64,000 nt of DNA from Demequina aurantiaca (lineage in GTDB: Bacteria; Actinomycetota; Actinomycetes; Actinomycetales; Demequinaceae), in contig NZ_BBRF01000002.1 in assembly GCF_000975135.1 (NCBI RefSeq), positions 62,001 to 126,000 of the forward strand, in the 5' to 3' direction. The first letter of the stretch is position 1; the number at the start of each line of letters is the position of its first letter. A program made the translations under genes and the position numbers. Positions 39,824 through 49,640 of the stretch are shown here, piece by piece. Under the pieces are notes generated by a model. It was not told the origin of the DNA. It did not search any database and worked only from the letters and a program-made list of their open reading frames with translations.

Positions 39824-41477
39824 CGAGATTCACCACCTGGTCCGCGCGATCGAGGAGGCTCACGTCGTGCGTCACGATGACCACGGTGCGTCCGCGCCTT
39901 CGCATCGTATCCAAGACGGCCCTCAGGGCGTCCCGTCCGGCGGCATCCAGGTGCTCGCCGGGCTCGTCGATGAGGTGAATGGGGGCCGGGGTCACCAGCA
40001 CGCGGGCAAGGAGTAGGCGCCGGCGCTCGCCGCCAGAAATCGAGTCGCCGCCCGAGCCGAGCACCGTGTCGAGCCCTGCCGGCAGCCCGGCAACCCAGGC
40101 CCTCAGCCCGACGGTGTCGAGCGCCTCGGTCGCCTCGTCGAGCGTCACGTCGCCGCGTGCCACGCGCAGGTTCTCCAGCACCGAAGTCCCAAAGACGTGC
40201 GCGTCCTCGGCTGTCATTGCCACGGTGTGGCCGGTGGCCTCCTCGGTGACGGGGAGGCCGTCGAGGGTGACGGTGCCCTCCACGGGGTCGAGTGCCCCAG
40301 CAATCGTCAGCAGCATGGTGGTCTTGCCGATTCCAGAGCGTCCGATGAGCCCCAGGCTGGCGCCGGGTTCGACTCGCACGCTCACCGGTCGCGTGGGGGC
40401 CGATGCTTCCCCATCCTCCGTTGCAGGCCATCCCGCGCGCAGGGCTTGGATCTCGAGTCGTGGCGCAGTGGAGGGCGCGAGAGCCGCCTCGGTGGAGCTG
40501 GCCGGGGTAGCCGCTTGAGAACCTGCCACCTGTCCCGTCATCGCTCGTACTCGTCGCGCGGCGAACCTCGACCGGAAATACTGGCTCATGGCGGTGGGGA
40601 TTGCGCCGACGGCCTCGAACGCGGCGAGCGGAGTGAGGGCCACCACGGCCGCGCCGGGGCCGCTGAGGTTCCCTGCAGTGGCGGCGGTGATCCCGATACC
40701 TACCGCGAGGACCAGCGCCGCGCCCGAGGCGAGGGACTGGAGTCCCGCTGCCCACGCCGAGGGGCCGGCCGCAGCATCGGCCGCCGCCTCTGCCTCTCGG
40801 TTCGCGGCGTGGAGCTCGTCGCGGACGGCTCCCGTCGTGTCCCACACACGGTGTTCGGAGGCCGAGTCGAGCGAGGAATGAACGGCCGCGGAGACCTCCG
40901 CCTGAGCCGCGCCCCCGCGCTCGGCGGCGATGCGTGATGCGCGCGCCGTGAGCATCCCCGGGAGCAGAGCCGCGAGGACGAGGCACACGGCTAGGGCCGC
41001 AGCCGCGAGGAGCGAGAAATAGCCAACAATGGCGACGGCGAGCGCGGAGACGGTGAGTGCGACCCAGGCTGGGATGATGGCGCGCACCACCGCATCGCCT
41101 ATCGCGTCGAGGTCGGCGCCAAGACGCGCGAGGATATCGCCGCGGCGCAGTCCCAAGATGGTGCGCGAGCCCGATGCCGCGAGCGCCGCGTAGGTGCGTT
41201 CCCGCAGCGTTACGACTCCCCGCAGCGCGGCGTCGTGGCTGGCGAGACGTTCCAGGTAGCGGAACAGTCCACGGCTGATGCCAAAGAAGCGGACGATGAC
41301 TGCAGCGAGCGCAATGTCTGCCGGCGACGGCATCTCGGCGGCCTTCGCGATGAGCCACGCGGCCACCGCCGCGAGTCCGACGGCCGAGCCGAGCGCCATC
41401 GTGCCGGCGGAGACCGCCTTGACGACCTGCCAGCGGCGCAGTCCGGTGTCGCGGATTGCTTCCTTGAGATCGCTCAC
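39813..41477 (-). CDS. cydC: Thiol reductant ABC exporter subunit CydC
   Basis: A 554-residue half-transporter: six-helix membrane domain (about 15-310) plus an ATPase domain with Walker A GRSGIGKTT, signature SGGERRRLLLAR and Walker B IHLIDEPGEHLD. With CydD it exports cysteine or glutathione, needed to assemble haem in cytochrome bd. The start overlaps cydD by four bases and the end overlaps the kinase start. Identity as CydC rests on operon position and length. Confidence 0.9.
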   Translation of the reverse strand: MSDLKEAIRDTGLRRWQVVKAVSAGTMALGSAVGLAAVAAWLIAKAAEMPSPADIALAAVIVRFFGISRGLFRYLERLASHDAALRGVVTLRERTYAALAASGSRTILGLRRGDILARLGADLDAIGDAVVRAIIPAWVALTVSALAVAIVGYFSLLAAAALAVCLVLAALLPGMLTARASRIAAERGGAAQAEVSAAVHSSLDSASEHRVWDTTGAVRDELHAANREAEAAADAAAGPSAWAAGLQSLASGAALVLAVGIGITAATAGNLSGPGAAVVALTPLAAFEAVGAIPTAMSQYFRSRFAARRVRAMTGQVAGSQAATPASSTEAALAPSTAPRLEIQALRAGWPATEDGEASAPTRPVSVRVEPGASLGLIGRSGIGKTTMLLTIAGALDPVEGTVTLDGLPVTEEATGHTVAMTAEDAHVFGTSVLENLRVARGDVTLDEATEALDTVGLRAWVAGLPAGLDTVLGSGGDSISGGERRRLLLARVLVTPAPIHLIDEPGEHLDAAGRDALRAVLDTMRRRGRTVVIVTHDVSLLDRADQVVNLDER

Positions 41478-43126
41478 CGGGCATCACCAGCGGAGTGCTC
41501 GGTGGTGCTTCCGTGACGGTGGGTCTCGGAAACGCGCGGGGCATCGAGTACGTCCACCACGACGTCGGCGGCCACGATCATCTCTTCCTCATGGGTCGCG
41601 ATCACGACGGTGGCGCCGGAGTGTGCGGCGGCACGGATCTGATCGATCACCTCTGCGCGGGAGGCAGAGTCGAGGTGCGCGGTGGGCTCGTCGAGCACGA
41701 GCACGGGGCGGTTAGAGGCGAAGGCGCGCTCGAGCGCCCGTCGCTGGCGCTGTCCTAGGCTCAGGGTGCGTCCGTCGGGACCCAAGTCGGGTCGTTGCGG
41801 CACCCAGCCGCACTGGGCGCTCCACGTTGCGCGTTGAACGGTCGCAGTGGCATCGGCGAGGAGACGCGAGTCTGTACCCGTAGCGACCGCGTGGATCGTA
41901 CCGGAGTCCGGTGCCAGTAGCCCCACCAGTGCCATCAAAGCCGTGGACTTGCCCTCGCCATTGCTGCCGCGCAGCACAGTCACCGTTCCGGGGACAGCAT
42001 CGAAGCTCAAGCTGGATGGTGCCCATCGGCGACCATCGGGCGTCGCCACTGCGAGGCCGCGAACGTGCAGTGACGTGCTGCGCAGGGGCGGGGCAGCTCC
42101 GAGTGACTCGGTCTGCGTTCCCGGCGGGCGCTCGTCCAGAATGGAGAACGCTGCGTCGGCGGCCGCGAGGCCATCGGCGGAGGCGTGGAAGTGTGTGCCG
42201 ACGTTGCGAACCGGCAGGTAGACCTCGGGGGCGAGGACGAGGACCGCGAGGGCAGTCTCAATACCGATGTCGCCGGCAACCAGGCGGAAACCCATCGTGA
42301 CGGCCACCAGCGCCACCGCCAGGGTGGTCAGCAATTCGAGCACCATTCCTGATAGGAACGCGATGCGCAGTGAGCTCATGGTTGCGGCGCGATACGCATC
42401 GCCGAGCTCGCGGACCCGGGCGGCGGGGCCGCGCTCGCGTCCCAGCGCGCGCAGCGTGGGCAGCCCCTCGATCAGATCCAAGGTGCGTGTCGCCAGACGG
42501 TCCATGCTCGCCAGGTGCCGTGCCGAGCGCTCGCGCGTCAGCAGGCCCACCAGAATCATGAAGACAGGGACCAGTGGCAGGGTCACCGCAATTATCACGG
42601 CGGACAACCAGTCCAGGCCCAGCACCACGATGAGCATGAGCGGCGTCACGGTTGCCGCCAGCATGAGCTGCGGGAGATAGCGCACAAAGTAGGGGAGTAG
42701 GTTCTCCAGCCCGCGAGTCACCACCGTGGTCACGGAGGCGCCCCCACCACTGGCGACCCACCGCGGGCCCAGCGTGGCGGCATGATCCACCACCTGGGTA
42801 CGAATGTCGCTGATGACTCGAACCCCGGCCCGGTGCGCGAGGCGTTCCTGCAGCCACGTCACCGCAGCACGCGCGGCTACCACTGCGATCAGCCACGCCA
42901 GGCCCGTAGCGAGCGAGCGCGTGCCCTCCGGCACGAGCCGACCCCACCAGCCCAGTCCGTCCTCCGCGAGGGGAGCTGGGGCGAGAATTGGGGATAGCAG
43001 GCGCGCCAACAACAGCGCCTGCGCGAGAATCAGCAGTGCGGTCACCGCCCCGAGCGCCGCCGTCGTGATGACGTAGCGGCGCGCGGGTCCGATCCGGCCC
43101 ACCAGGCGCGGATCGAAAGGACGCAT
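41474..43126 (-). CDS. cydD: Thiol reductant ABC exporter subunit CydD
   Basis: A 550-residue half-transporter with a six-helix membrane domain and ATPase domain: Walker A RGSNGEGKST, signature LSLGQRQRRALERA, Walker B VLVLDEPTAHLD. It forms the CydDC heterodimer. It begins six bases after the cydB stop and overlaps cydC by four bases. The last 20 residues (ETHRHGSTTEHSAGDAR) are polar and not conserved. Confidence 0.91.
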   Translation of the reverse strand: MRPFDPRLVGRIGPARRYVITTAALGAVTALLILAQALLLARLLSPILAPAPLAEDGLGWWGRLVPEGTRSLATGLAWLIAVVAARAAVTWLQERLAHRAGVRVISDIRTQVVDHAATLGPRWVASGGGASVTTVVTRGLENLLPYFVRYLPQLMLAATVTPLMLIVVLGLDWLSAVIIAVTLPLVPVFMILVGLLTRERSARHLASMDRLATRTLDLIEGLPTLRALGRERGPAARVRELGDAYRAATMSSLRIAFLSGMVLELLTTLAVALVAVTMGFRLVAGDIGIETALAVLVLAPEVYLPVRNVGTHFHASADGLAAADAAFSILDERPPGTQTESLGAAPPLRSTSLHVRGLAVATPDGRRWAPSSLSFDAVPGTVTVLRGSNGEGKSTALMALVGLLAPDSGTIHAVATGTDSRLLADATATVQRATWSAQCGWVPQRPDLGPDGRTLSLGQRQRRALERAFASNRPVLVLDEPTAHLDSASRAEVIDQIRAAAHSGATVVIATHEEEMIVAADVVVDVLDAPRVSETHRHGSTTEHSAGDAR

Positions 43127-43132
43127 ACCGCC

Positions 43133-44158
43133 CTAGTCCTTGGAGAAGGTGAGTTCGTTGTGCTCGGGGATGTGCTTGACGGAGATGCGCTTGCGGAACA
43201 CCCAGTACGTCCAGCCCTGGTAGAGCAGGATGACAGGAAGCAGGAAGCAGGCGACCCAGGTCATGACGGTGAGGGTGTAGTCGGTTGACGAGGCGTTGTC
43301 GACCGTCAGTGAGTTAGCGGCGTCATTGCTCGCGGGCATGACGTCCGGGAACATTGAGCCGAAGATCAGCACGACGGCGCCCGCGATTGCCACGGCGTTA
43401 GCGGTAAAGGCCTTGCCAAAGCTGCCCTGGAGAGAGAACCACCAGGCCAGCGCCAGACCCACGGCGGCGATGGCCAGCGGGACCCAGGTCCAGACGACCT
43501 CGGAGTACGCCAGCTGTGCCCAGATGGCCCAGACCGCGGCGACAACGAGCGAGATCGGCGCGAAGCGCTTGGCCAGTGACTCGGCCCGCTCGCGCACGAT
43601 TCCGTCGGTCTTGAGCGCCAGGAAGATGGAGCCGTGCGTCAGGAACAGCAGCAGAGTGACGGCACCGCCCAGGAGTGCAAAGGGGCTGAGCAGCGTGAAG
43701 AAGTTGCCGATGAATTCGTGGTTCTCGTCGAGCGGCACGCCGCGCACCAGGTTGGCGAAGGCAACACCCCACAGGATCGAGGGTACCCACGCGGTGATGA
43801 TGATCGCGCGGTCCCAGTTCTTGCGCCAGGTGGGGTCGTTGATCTTGGCGCGGTACTCGATCGCCACGGCACGCACGATGAGCGCCACCAGGATCAGCAG
43901 GAGCGGCAGATAGAAGCCGCTGAACATAGTCGCGTACCACTCGGGGAATGCCGCGAACGTGGCACCACCGGCGGTGAGCAGCCACACCTCGTTGCCGTCC
44001 CACACGGGACCGATGGTGTTGAGGGCCACCCGGCGCTCGGTGTTGTTCTTTCCGACGACGGGCATGAGCATCCCCACGCCAAAGTCGAATCCTTCGAGCA
44101 CGAGGTAGCCGGTCCACAGGACGGCGATGAGGATGAACCAGACGGTTGCGAGTTCCAT
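43133..44158 (-). CDS. cydB: Cytochrome bd ubiquinol/menaquinol oxidase subunit II
   Basis: A 341-residue membrane protein with about nine helices, starting with the family sequence VWFILIAVLWTGYLVLEGFDFG. GPVWDGNEVWLL is the diagnostic early loop. With CydA it forms the high-affinity oxygen-reducing oxidase used at low oxygen. It lies 31 bases after cydA with a GGAGAA binding site. Confidence 0.95.
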   Translation of the reverse strand: MELATVWFILIAVLWTGYLVLEGFDFGVGMLMPVVGKNNTERRVALNTIGPVWDGNEVWLLTAGGATFAAFPEWYATMFSGFYLPLLLILVALIVRAVAIEYRAKINDPTWRKNWDRAIIITAWVPSILWGVAFANLVRGVPLDENHEFIGNFFTLLSPFALLGGAVTLLLFLTHGSIFLALKTDGIVRERAESLAKRFAPISLVVAAVWAIWAQLAYSEVVWTWVPLAIAAVGLALAWWFSLQGSFGKAFTANAVAIAGAVVLIFGSMFPDVMPASNDAANSLTVDNASSTDYTLTVMTWVACFLLPVILLYQGWTYWVFRKRISVKHIPEHNELTFSKD

Positions 44159-44189
44159 GTCGTTTTCTCCTTAACCTTCCGGGGCCGAC

Positions 44190-45674
44190 TCAGTACGCGA
44201 ACGACATAGGCTTGCCGGCCTCGTCGTCGCTGTCGTCGGGTGGGGGAGCGATCACGGGGGCGCCTTCGCTTGTATATCGCTTCTGAAGCCGGAACCAGAA
44301 CACTCCGAGCACGCCGTAGACCACGGTGAAGGTGATCATGGACGTCAGCACCTCGCCGGCGCTGACGGAGTCAGAGTTGCCAAACATCGTCATCATCAGG
44401 ATCTGGTCGGAGCCGGTGGGGTTGGGCGCGACCACGAACGGCTGCCTGCCCATCTCGGTGAAGATCCACCCAAAAGCGGAGGCGAAGAACGGCATGGGAA
44501 TCGCCACCAATGCCAACCGTTTGAACCAGAGCGCGCCGGATACCTGCTTCTTTCGTGTGACCCACAGGATGGCGAGGGCGAGCGCCGCGGAGAACGCGGC
44601 CAGGCCGATCATGAGGCGGAACGACCAGTAGGTGACCAGCAGGTTGGGGCGGTATTCGATCGTCTCGCCGTCGGCTGTCGTCGCACCGTAGCGCTCCGAG
44701 TAGATCTCCTGGAGCTGATTGATGCCAGTCACCGGGGCATCCCAGTCACCGGTAGCGAGGTAGGACGTCAGGCCAGGAATTTCGAGCACGTGCTTCACGG
44801 ATTCAGGGTCGTTGCCCGCGAGGTTACCGATCGCGAGCAGCGAGAACGCCGCCGGTTGCTCCGTGTTCATCAGTCCCTCGGCAGCAGCCATCTTGATGGG
44901 CTGCTGCTTGAACATCAGCTTTGCCTGCAGGTCACCGGTGACGAGCAGTCCGACGCCGGCAATCAGCATGACGACCGCGCCAAAGCGGGCGGCGGTGCGG
45001 TACATGCTCGCGTCGGTGTTCTCGGGACCATCACCGTTGGCGCGCACGGACTTGACCATCCACCACACGCCAATTCCCGCGACGAAGGTGCCGGCCACGA
45101 GGAACGCGGTAGCGATCACGTGCGGGAACGCCACAAGGGTGGTGTTGTTGGTCAGCACGGCCCAGATGTCCGTCATCTCGGCGCGGCCGGTTTCCTCGTT
45201 GTAGATCGCACCAACGGGGTGCTGCATCCACGAGTTAGCCGCGAGGATGAAGTACGCGGACATCAGTGAACCAATCGAGAACGCCCAGACCGTTGCCAGG
45301 TGAACCTTCTTGGACAAGCGATCCCATCCGAAAATCCACAGGCCGAGGAAGGTCGACTCGAGGAAGAATGCGGCGAGGGCCTCCATTGCGAGGGGAGCCC
45401 CAAACACGTCGCCTACGTACCGCGAATAGTTGGACCAGTTCATACCGAACTGGAACTCCTGCACGATTCCGGTGGCGACGCCCAGCGCGAAGTTGATCAG
45501 CAGCAGCTTGCCGTAAAACTTGGTCAGGCGCAGCCACTTCTCGTTTCCGGTGCGCACCCATGCGGTCTGCATGATCGCGACGAGGGTGGAGAGCCCAATC
45601 GTCAGCGGCACCAGCATGAAGTGATAGACCGTCGTGATGCCGAACTGCCATCGGGCTAAATCAAGGGCTTCCAC
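44190..45674 (-). CDS. cydA: Cytochrome bd ubiquinol/menaquinol oxidase subunit I
   Basis: A 494-residue, nine-helix oxidase subunit that carries haems b558, b595 and d. It begins LDLARWQFGITTVYHFMLVPLTIG, with the His ligand in the first helix; a second ligand His lies in NSWMQHPVGA, and GRQPFVV near residue 410 is the conserved block. The GTG at 45674 with AAGGAA upstream gives the family start; the frame extends upstream without conservation. It heads the cydABDC-kinase operon. Confidence 0.95.
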   Translation of the reverse strand: MEALDLARWQFGITTVYHFMLVPLTIGLSTLVAIMQTAWVRTGNEKWLRLTKFYGKLLLINFALGVATGIVQEFQFGMNWSNYSRYVGDVFGAPLAMEALAAFFLESTFLGLWIFGWDRLSKKVHLATVWAFSIGSLMSAYFILAANSWMQHPVGAIYNEETGRAEMTDIWAVLTNNTTLVAFPHVIATAFLVAGTFVAGIGVWWMVKSVRANGDGPENTDASMYRTAARFGAVVMLIAGVGLLVTGDLQAKLMFKQQPIKMAAAEGLMNTEQPAAFSLLAIGNLAGNDPESVKHVLEIPGLTSYLATGDWDAPVTGINQLQEIYSERYGATTADGETIEYRPNLLVTYWSFRLMIGLAAFSAALALAILWVTRKKQVSGALWFKRLALVAIPMPFFASAFGWIFTEMGRQPFVVAPNPTGSDQILMMTMFGNSDSVSAGEVLTSMITFTVVYGVLGVFWFRLQKRYTSEGAPVIAPPPDDSDDEAGKPMSFAY

Positions 45675-46067
45675 AGGTAATTCCTTTCGCGAAACATCGC
45701 GTGCATTGCGCAGGTTGAGCGTCTCTCCCGCGGTCAATGACATCGGCTGAGAAGCACTGCTCCAAACCTACACGCGAAAGCCCCTGCAGGTGGCACCCCA
45801 TCGTCCCGTGTGCGACGCGCCCTACTCGGGCCGCCACCAGCGCAATCCGCACTTTCCTGGAGGCGTGTGTCACAATGGTCATCAGGTCAGCACCCAGCCA
45901 CACCGGGAGCGAACCGCGCGACATTTGCAGTGACTGAAGAGCAGCCAGTCCCGCCATGGTCCCGCCGGCTACAGCCACTAGCGGAGACACCGGGGATAGG
46001 CGCTTAAGAGATCGACTACAAATGCTCGCCGCGACCTGAAGACTTCTGTGGGCACGGACCGTGACCC
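45675..46067. other. Divergent promoter region between cydA and RNase E/G
   Basis: Nearly 400 bases without a convincing gene. An open frame on the minus strand (to 46347) has a basic, low-complexity translation and is a shadow. This region must carry promoters for cydA (left) and the RNase gene (right). I looked for DosR-box-like (GGGAC...GTCCC) or Rex-type sites and found none convincing. A small palindrome TTTCGCGAAA (45685-45694) overlaps the cydA ribosome binding site. Confidence 0.5.
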
Positions 46068-48752
46068 ATGACCGACAACGATGTCGAGACGATGTGTGGG
46101 TCGTCTCGATCTGAGGTACCCGCTTTGAGCGAGGACAACAACACCCCAGCAGCACCCGCCAACGCCCTGGTTTTTCAGGCGCCCGAGCCCGCGAAGCCAC
46201 GACGTGCTTCCGCACCGGCCGGACCCCCCGCATCGTCCGCCGACAAGGCCGCGGCTTCCACGCCCAAGTCCGGCGCCGATGCTGCGGACAACGCACCCAG
46301 GAAGTCAAGTGGTGACGACGGAGACGGCGCACCCAAGAAGAAGACATCGGGCGGCAGGTCCGGTGCCAAGAAGTCAGGCGGCAACAAGAAGTCTGGCGAC
46401 GCTCCTCAGGGAGACGGTGGTTCTGCAGACGGCTCGAACGACAAGCCTGGCGCCGATGCGGCCGCTAGCGAGAGGTCTGGTGGCCGGGGCAAGCAGTCGT
46501 CCGCCGACAGCTCTCGCGGCGACAGCCAGAATGATGACAACTCACGTGGCGACAACTCGGAGTCACGAGACGGCGGTTCCGATGGCGACGATGGTTCGCC
46601 TCGCCGCCGTCGCCGCGGAGGACGCGGACGTGGCAAGAAGCGCACCGACGGCGACAACGGAGGCGACGGCTCGAATGACCGTTCCGGCGACGATGCTGGA
46701 AACGACAACGGCGGTGACAACGGCCGCAACACAGATGGCGCATCGGACGACGGCGGCAACGGTGGCAACCGTGGTGGCCGCGGCAATGATGGCGACAACG
46801 ACAACAATGGTGGCGACGACTCGAGTGAGGGTGGCTCGCGTAAGCGTCGCCGCTCGCGCAGCGGACGCGGCTCACGTTCCGGCGGCGGCTCAGGCGGCAG
46901 TTCCAACTCGGGCGGCGACGACCAGCTCCAGGGGTCCACTCGCCTGCAGGCGAAGCGCCAGCGTCGACGTGATAGCCGCGACGGTCAGCGCCGTCGCCCG
47001 GTAATTTCTGAGGCAGAGTTCCTCGCCCGCCGCGAATCCGTCAAACGCTCCATGGTTGTGCGCGAGAAGGACAGTCGCGTGCAGATTGCCGTCATGGAGG
47101 ACGACGTGCTCGTTGAGCACTACGTCTCCCACCAGGCTCAGCAGGCGATGGCCGGCAATGTCTACCTCGGCCGCGTTCAGAACGTGCTGCCCGGCATGGA
47201 AGCTGCCTTCATCGATGTGGGCCGCGGACGCAACGCCGTGCTCTACGCGGGCGAAGTCAACTGGGATGCCGCTGGCATGGAGGGCAAGCCCCGTCGTATC
47301 GAACTTGCGCTCAAGCCAGGCGACACGGTCATGGTGCAGGTGACCAAGGACCCCATCGGTCACAAGGGTGCCCGCGTCACGAGTCAAATCTCGCTGGCTG
47401 GCCGCTTCCTGGTCTACGTACCAGGCGGGGGAGTGACCGGTATCAGCCGCAAGCTTCCCGACACCGAGCGCGCCCGGCTCAAGAAACTGCTGCGCGAGGT
47501 CATCCCGGCGGACGCGGGCGTCATCGTCCGCACCGCAGCCGAGGGTGCCGCGGAAGAGGAACTCCGTGCGGACGTCGAGCGCCTCAAGCGCCAGTGGGAG
47601 TCCATCGAGAAGGAAGCCAAGACCGGAAAGGCACCGCAGTTGCTTCGCGGCGAACCCGACATGGCTATCCGCGTGGTGCGCGACATCTTTAACGAAGACT
47701 TTGACTCGCTCACCATCCAAGGTGACGACACGTGGAACTCCCTGAGCGCCTACGTGGGCTCGGTTGCGCCGGACCTCATGGAGCGTCTGCACAAGTTCGT
47801 GGGTGACAAGGACGTGTTCTCCGAGTCGCGCATCGACGAGCAGCTTGCCAAGGGCATGGACCGCAAGGTGTGGCTCCCGTCAGGCGGCTCCCTCGTGATC
47901 GACCGCACCGAGGCCATGACTGTGGTTGACGTCAATACCGGCAAGTTCGTCGGCAAGGGCGGCACGCTCGAAGAGACCATGACGCTCAACAACCTTGAGG
48001 CTGCCGAAGAAATCGTTCGCCAGCTCCGCCTGCGCGACATTGGCGGCATCATCGTGGTCGACTTCGTGGACATGCTCCTCGAGGCCAACCGTGACCGGGT
48101 TCTGCGCCGCCTCATCGAGTGCCTGGGGCGCGACCGCACGAAGCACCAAGTGGCCGAGGTCACCTCATTGGGTCTGGTTCAGATGACCCGCAAGCGCGTC
48201 GGACAGGGTCTTGTCGAGGCCTTCTCCGAGACCTGTGAGTGCTGCAAGGGGCGCGGTTTCCTCGTGCAGGGCGAGCCGGTCCCCGAGGCCAGCGAGAAGC
48301 AGCCAGAGCGTGGCGGCCGTCGCGGTCGTGGCGGAAACAACTCTGGCGGCAATTCCGGAAACAATTCCGGAAACAACTCCGGCGGCGGCAAGCGTGGCGA
48401 TGGCAACCAGTCGTCGCACGACGACGAGCCGCACGGTGAGACTCACGCCCTCGATGACCGAGAGGACGCGCGCGCGGCAGTCAAGGCCACGCTCGCCTCC
48501 ATTGCCGCGGCAGCGGAGAAGGCTCACCACCACGACGACCAGCCTGCAGCCGCAGGTGAAAAACTTGCCGAGGACGTGACGGTGGACCTCGTCCTGCCTG
48601 AGTCCAAGGACGCCAAGACCGACGCGGAGCCGGCCCCTCAGGCCAGCGTTGACACCGCATCGGACGACGCAGCAGCACCAGAGACCAACGACTCTGCGGC
48701 GCCCGCCGTCGAGTCATCACCCGAAGCGGACGAATCGGCTACCAAGGAGTAG
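46068..48752 (+). CDS. rne: Ribonuclease E/G family protein
   Basis: An 894-residue endoribonuclease for rRNA maturation and mRNA decay. Residues 1 to about 310 are disordered and built of Asp/Gly/Asn/Ser/Arg runs. The catalytic core follows: S1 domain (about 345-430; GNVYLGRVQNVLPGMEAAFIDVG), RNase H-like fold, catalytic Asp residues in DRTEAMTVVDVNTGKF and VVDFVDML, and the Zn-link Cys in CECCKGRGF. The tail (about 750-894) is again Gly/Asn and acidic. N-terminal disorder, rather than only C-terminal as in E. coli, is typical of actinobacteria. The ATG at 46068 is taken; a TTG near 46124 is an alternative start. Confidence 0.92.
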   Translation: MTDNDVETMCGSSRSEVPALSEDNNTPAAPANALVFQAPEPAKPRRASAPAGPPASSADKAAASTPKSGADAADNAPRKSSGDDGDGAPKKKTSGGRSGAKKSGGNKKSGDAPQGDGGSADGSNDKPGADAAASERSGGRGKQSSADSSRGDSQNDDNSRGDNSESRDGGSDGDDGSPRRRRRGGRGRGKKRTDGDNGGDGSNDRSGDDAGNDNGGDNGRNTDGASDDGGNGGNRGGRGNDGDNDNNGGDDSSEGGSRKRRRSRSGRGSRSGGGSGGSSNSGGDDQLQGSTRLQAKRQRRRDSRDGQRRRPVISEAEFLARRESVKRSMVVREKDSRVQIAVMEDDVLVEHYVSHQAQQAMAGNVYLGRVQNVLPGMEAAFIDVGRGRNAVLYAGEVNWDAAGMEGKPRRIELALKPGDTVMVQVTKDPIGHKGARVTSQISLAGRFLVYVPGGGVTGISRKLPDTERARLKKLLREVIPADAGVIVRTAAEGAAEEELRADVERLKRQWESIEKEAKTGKAPQLLRGEPDMAIRVVRDIFNEDFDSLTIQGDDTWNSLSAYVGSVAPDLMERLHKFVGDKDVFSESRIDEQLAKGMDRKVWLPSGGSLVIDRTEAMTVVDVNTGKFVGKGGTLEETMTLNNLEAAEEIVRQLRLRDIGGIIVVDFVDMLLEANRDRVLRRLIECLGRDRTKHQVAEVTSLGLVQMTRKRVGQGLVEAFSETCECCKGRGFLVQGEPVPEASEKQPERGGRRGRGGNNSGGNSGNNSGNNSGGGKRGDGNQSSHDDEPHGETHALDDREDARAAVKATLASIAAAAEKAHHHDDQPAAAGEKLAEDVTVDLVLPESKDAKTDAEPAPQASVDTASDDAAAPETNDSAAPAVESSPEADESATKE

Positions 48753-48773
48753 CGCTCTGCGTGCCTGTCGCGT

Positions 48774-48803
48774 TTGACCGAGGGGCATGCAAGGCGGTAT
48801 CTT
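48774..48803 (+). promoter_or_regulatory. Predicted promoter of rplU-rpmA-obg
   Basis: TTGACC (48774-48779), an 18-base spacer and TATCTT (48798-48803) stand about 100 bases before the rplU start. This is a good housekeeping-type match, from sequence only. Confidence 0.5.
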
Positions 48804-48904
48804 TGACAGTCGGCGCGCGAGCGTCCAACCCTGCCTGCGCCCTCACTGGGAACAGCGGAGCGGCAGCGGTAGGGAAACAAGAGACAGACTTAGAGGAATA
48901 GATC

Positions 48905-49213
48905 ATGGTTTACGCGATTGTTAAGGCCGGTGGCCGCCAGGAGAAGGTTTCCGTTGGCACCGTTGTGGTGATGAACCGCATCAAGGCAACCCAGGGCGAC
49001 AAGGTTGAGCTCCCGGCTCTCCTGCTCGTCGACGGTGAAGCCGTCACCTCGGACGCTAAGTCCTTGGCGAAGATTAAGGTCACCGCTGAGGTCGTTCGCG
49101 ACGAGCGTGGACCCAAGATCGACATCCTGAAGTACAAGAACAAGACCGGCTACCGCAAGCGCATCGGCCACCGTCAGGAGCTCACGCGCCTGAAGGTCAC
49201 GGGCATTAAGTAA
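48905..49213 (+). CDS. rplU: 50S ribosomal protein L21
   Basis: A 102-residue ribosomal protein with the L21 sequence [15 protein letters not shown] at the start and [14 protein letters not shown] near the end. Paired with rpmA 16 bases on, the universal order. Confidence 0.97.
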   Translation: MVYAIVKAGGRQEKVSVGTVVVMNRIKATQGDKVELPALLLVDGEAVTSDAKSLAKIKVTAEVVRDERGPKIDILKYKNKTGYRKRIGHRQELTRLKVTGIK

Positions 49214-49229
49214 AGGCGAGGATTAACTC

Positions 49230-49484
49230 ATGGCACACAAAAAGGGCGCGAGTTCCTCGCGCAACGGTCGTGACTCGAACGCTCAGTACCTGGGCGTCAA
49301 GCGCTTCGGCGGCGAGGTCGTAAACGCAGGCGAGATCATTCTTCGCCAGCGTGGCACGCACCACCACCCTGGACACAACGTCGGCCGCGGCAAGGACGAC
49401 ACTCTGTTCGCCTTGTCGGCGGGCTCGGTTGCGTTCACCAACCGTCGTGGCCGCAAGGTCGTAGACGTGGTGGCTGCGGTCTAA
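49230..49484 (+). CDS. rpmA: 50S ribosomal protein L27
   Basis: An 84-residue protein starting [23 protein letters not shown], the L27 hallmark; its N-terminal tail reaches the peptidyl-transferase centre. No N-terminal extension needing cleavage is present. A perfect terminator follows 21 bases after the stop. Confidence 0.97.
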   Translation: MAHKKGASSSRNGRDSNAQYLGVKRFGGEVVNAGEIILRQRGTHHHPGHNVGRGKDDTLFALSAGSVAFTNRRGRKVVDVVAAV

Positions 49485-49505
49485 CCACCAGCAACTATCT
49501 TTCTC

Positions 49506-49542
49506 ACGTCAGGGGCGCGCCGGATGGCAGCGCCCCTGACGT
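49506..49542 (+). terminator. Terminator of rplU-rpmA
   Basis: ACGTCAGGGGCGC (49506-49518) and its exact complement (49530-49542) form a 13-base stem with an 11-base loop just past rpmA. No T-run. It may reduce, rather than stop, transcription into obg, which begins 98 bases later. Confidence 0.8.
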
Positions 49543-49640
49543 GTATCTAGGCTAGAAAGCACGCTGCACGGTCAATGTTGAGACCGTGCGGGTGTACAAC
49601 TGCGCAGGCGTAGAGATACGTCGCGATTGAGAGGCGACAC

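Noticed and set aside
39820-41544. Minus-strand frame of 574 codons in the cydC region
   Set aside because: It runs in another frame over cydC, which has complete ABC motifs; the alternative translation is Arg/Gly/His-rich and featureless.
45661-46347. Open frame of 228 codons on the minus strand between cydA and the RNase gene
   Set aside because: The translation is basic, Trp/Arg/Ser-rich low complexity and overlaps both flanking genes; it is an overlap artefact of GC-rich DNA.
46580-46930. Short tandem-like GGC/GAC repeats considered as CRISPR or other repeat array
   Set aside because: They encode Gly/Asp/Asn runs in the RNase arm in one frame; there are no uniform repeats with unique spacers.
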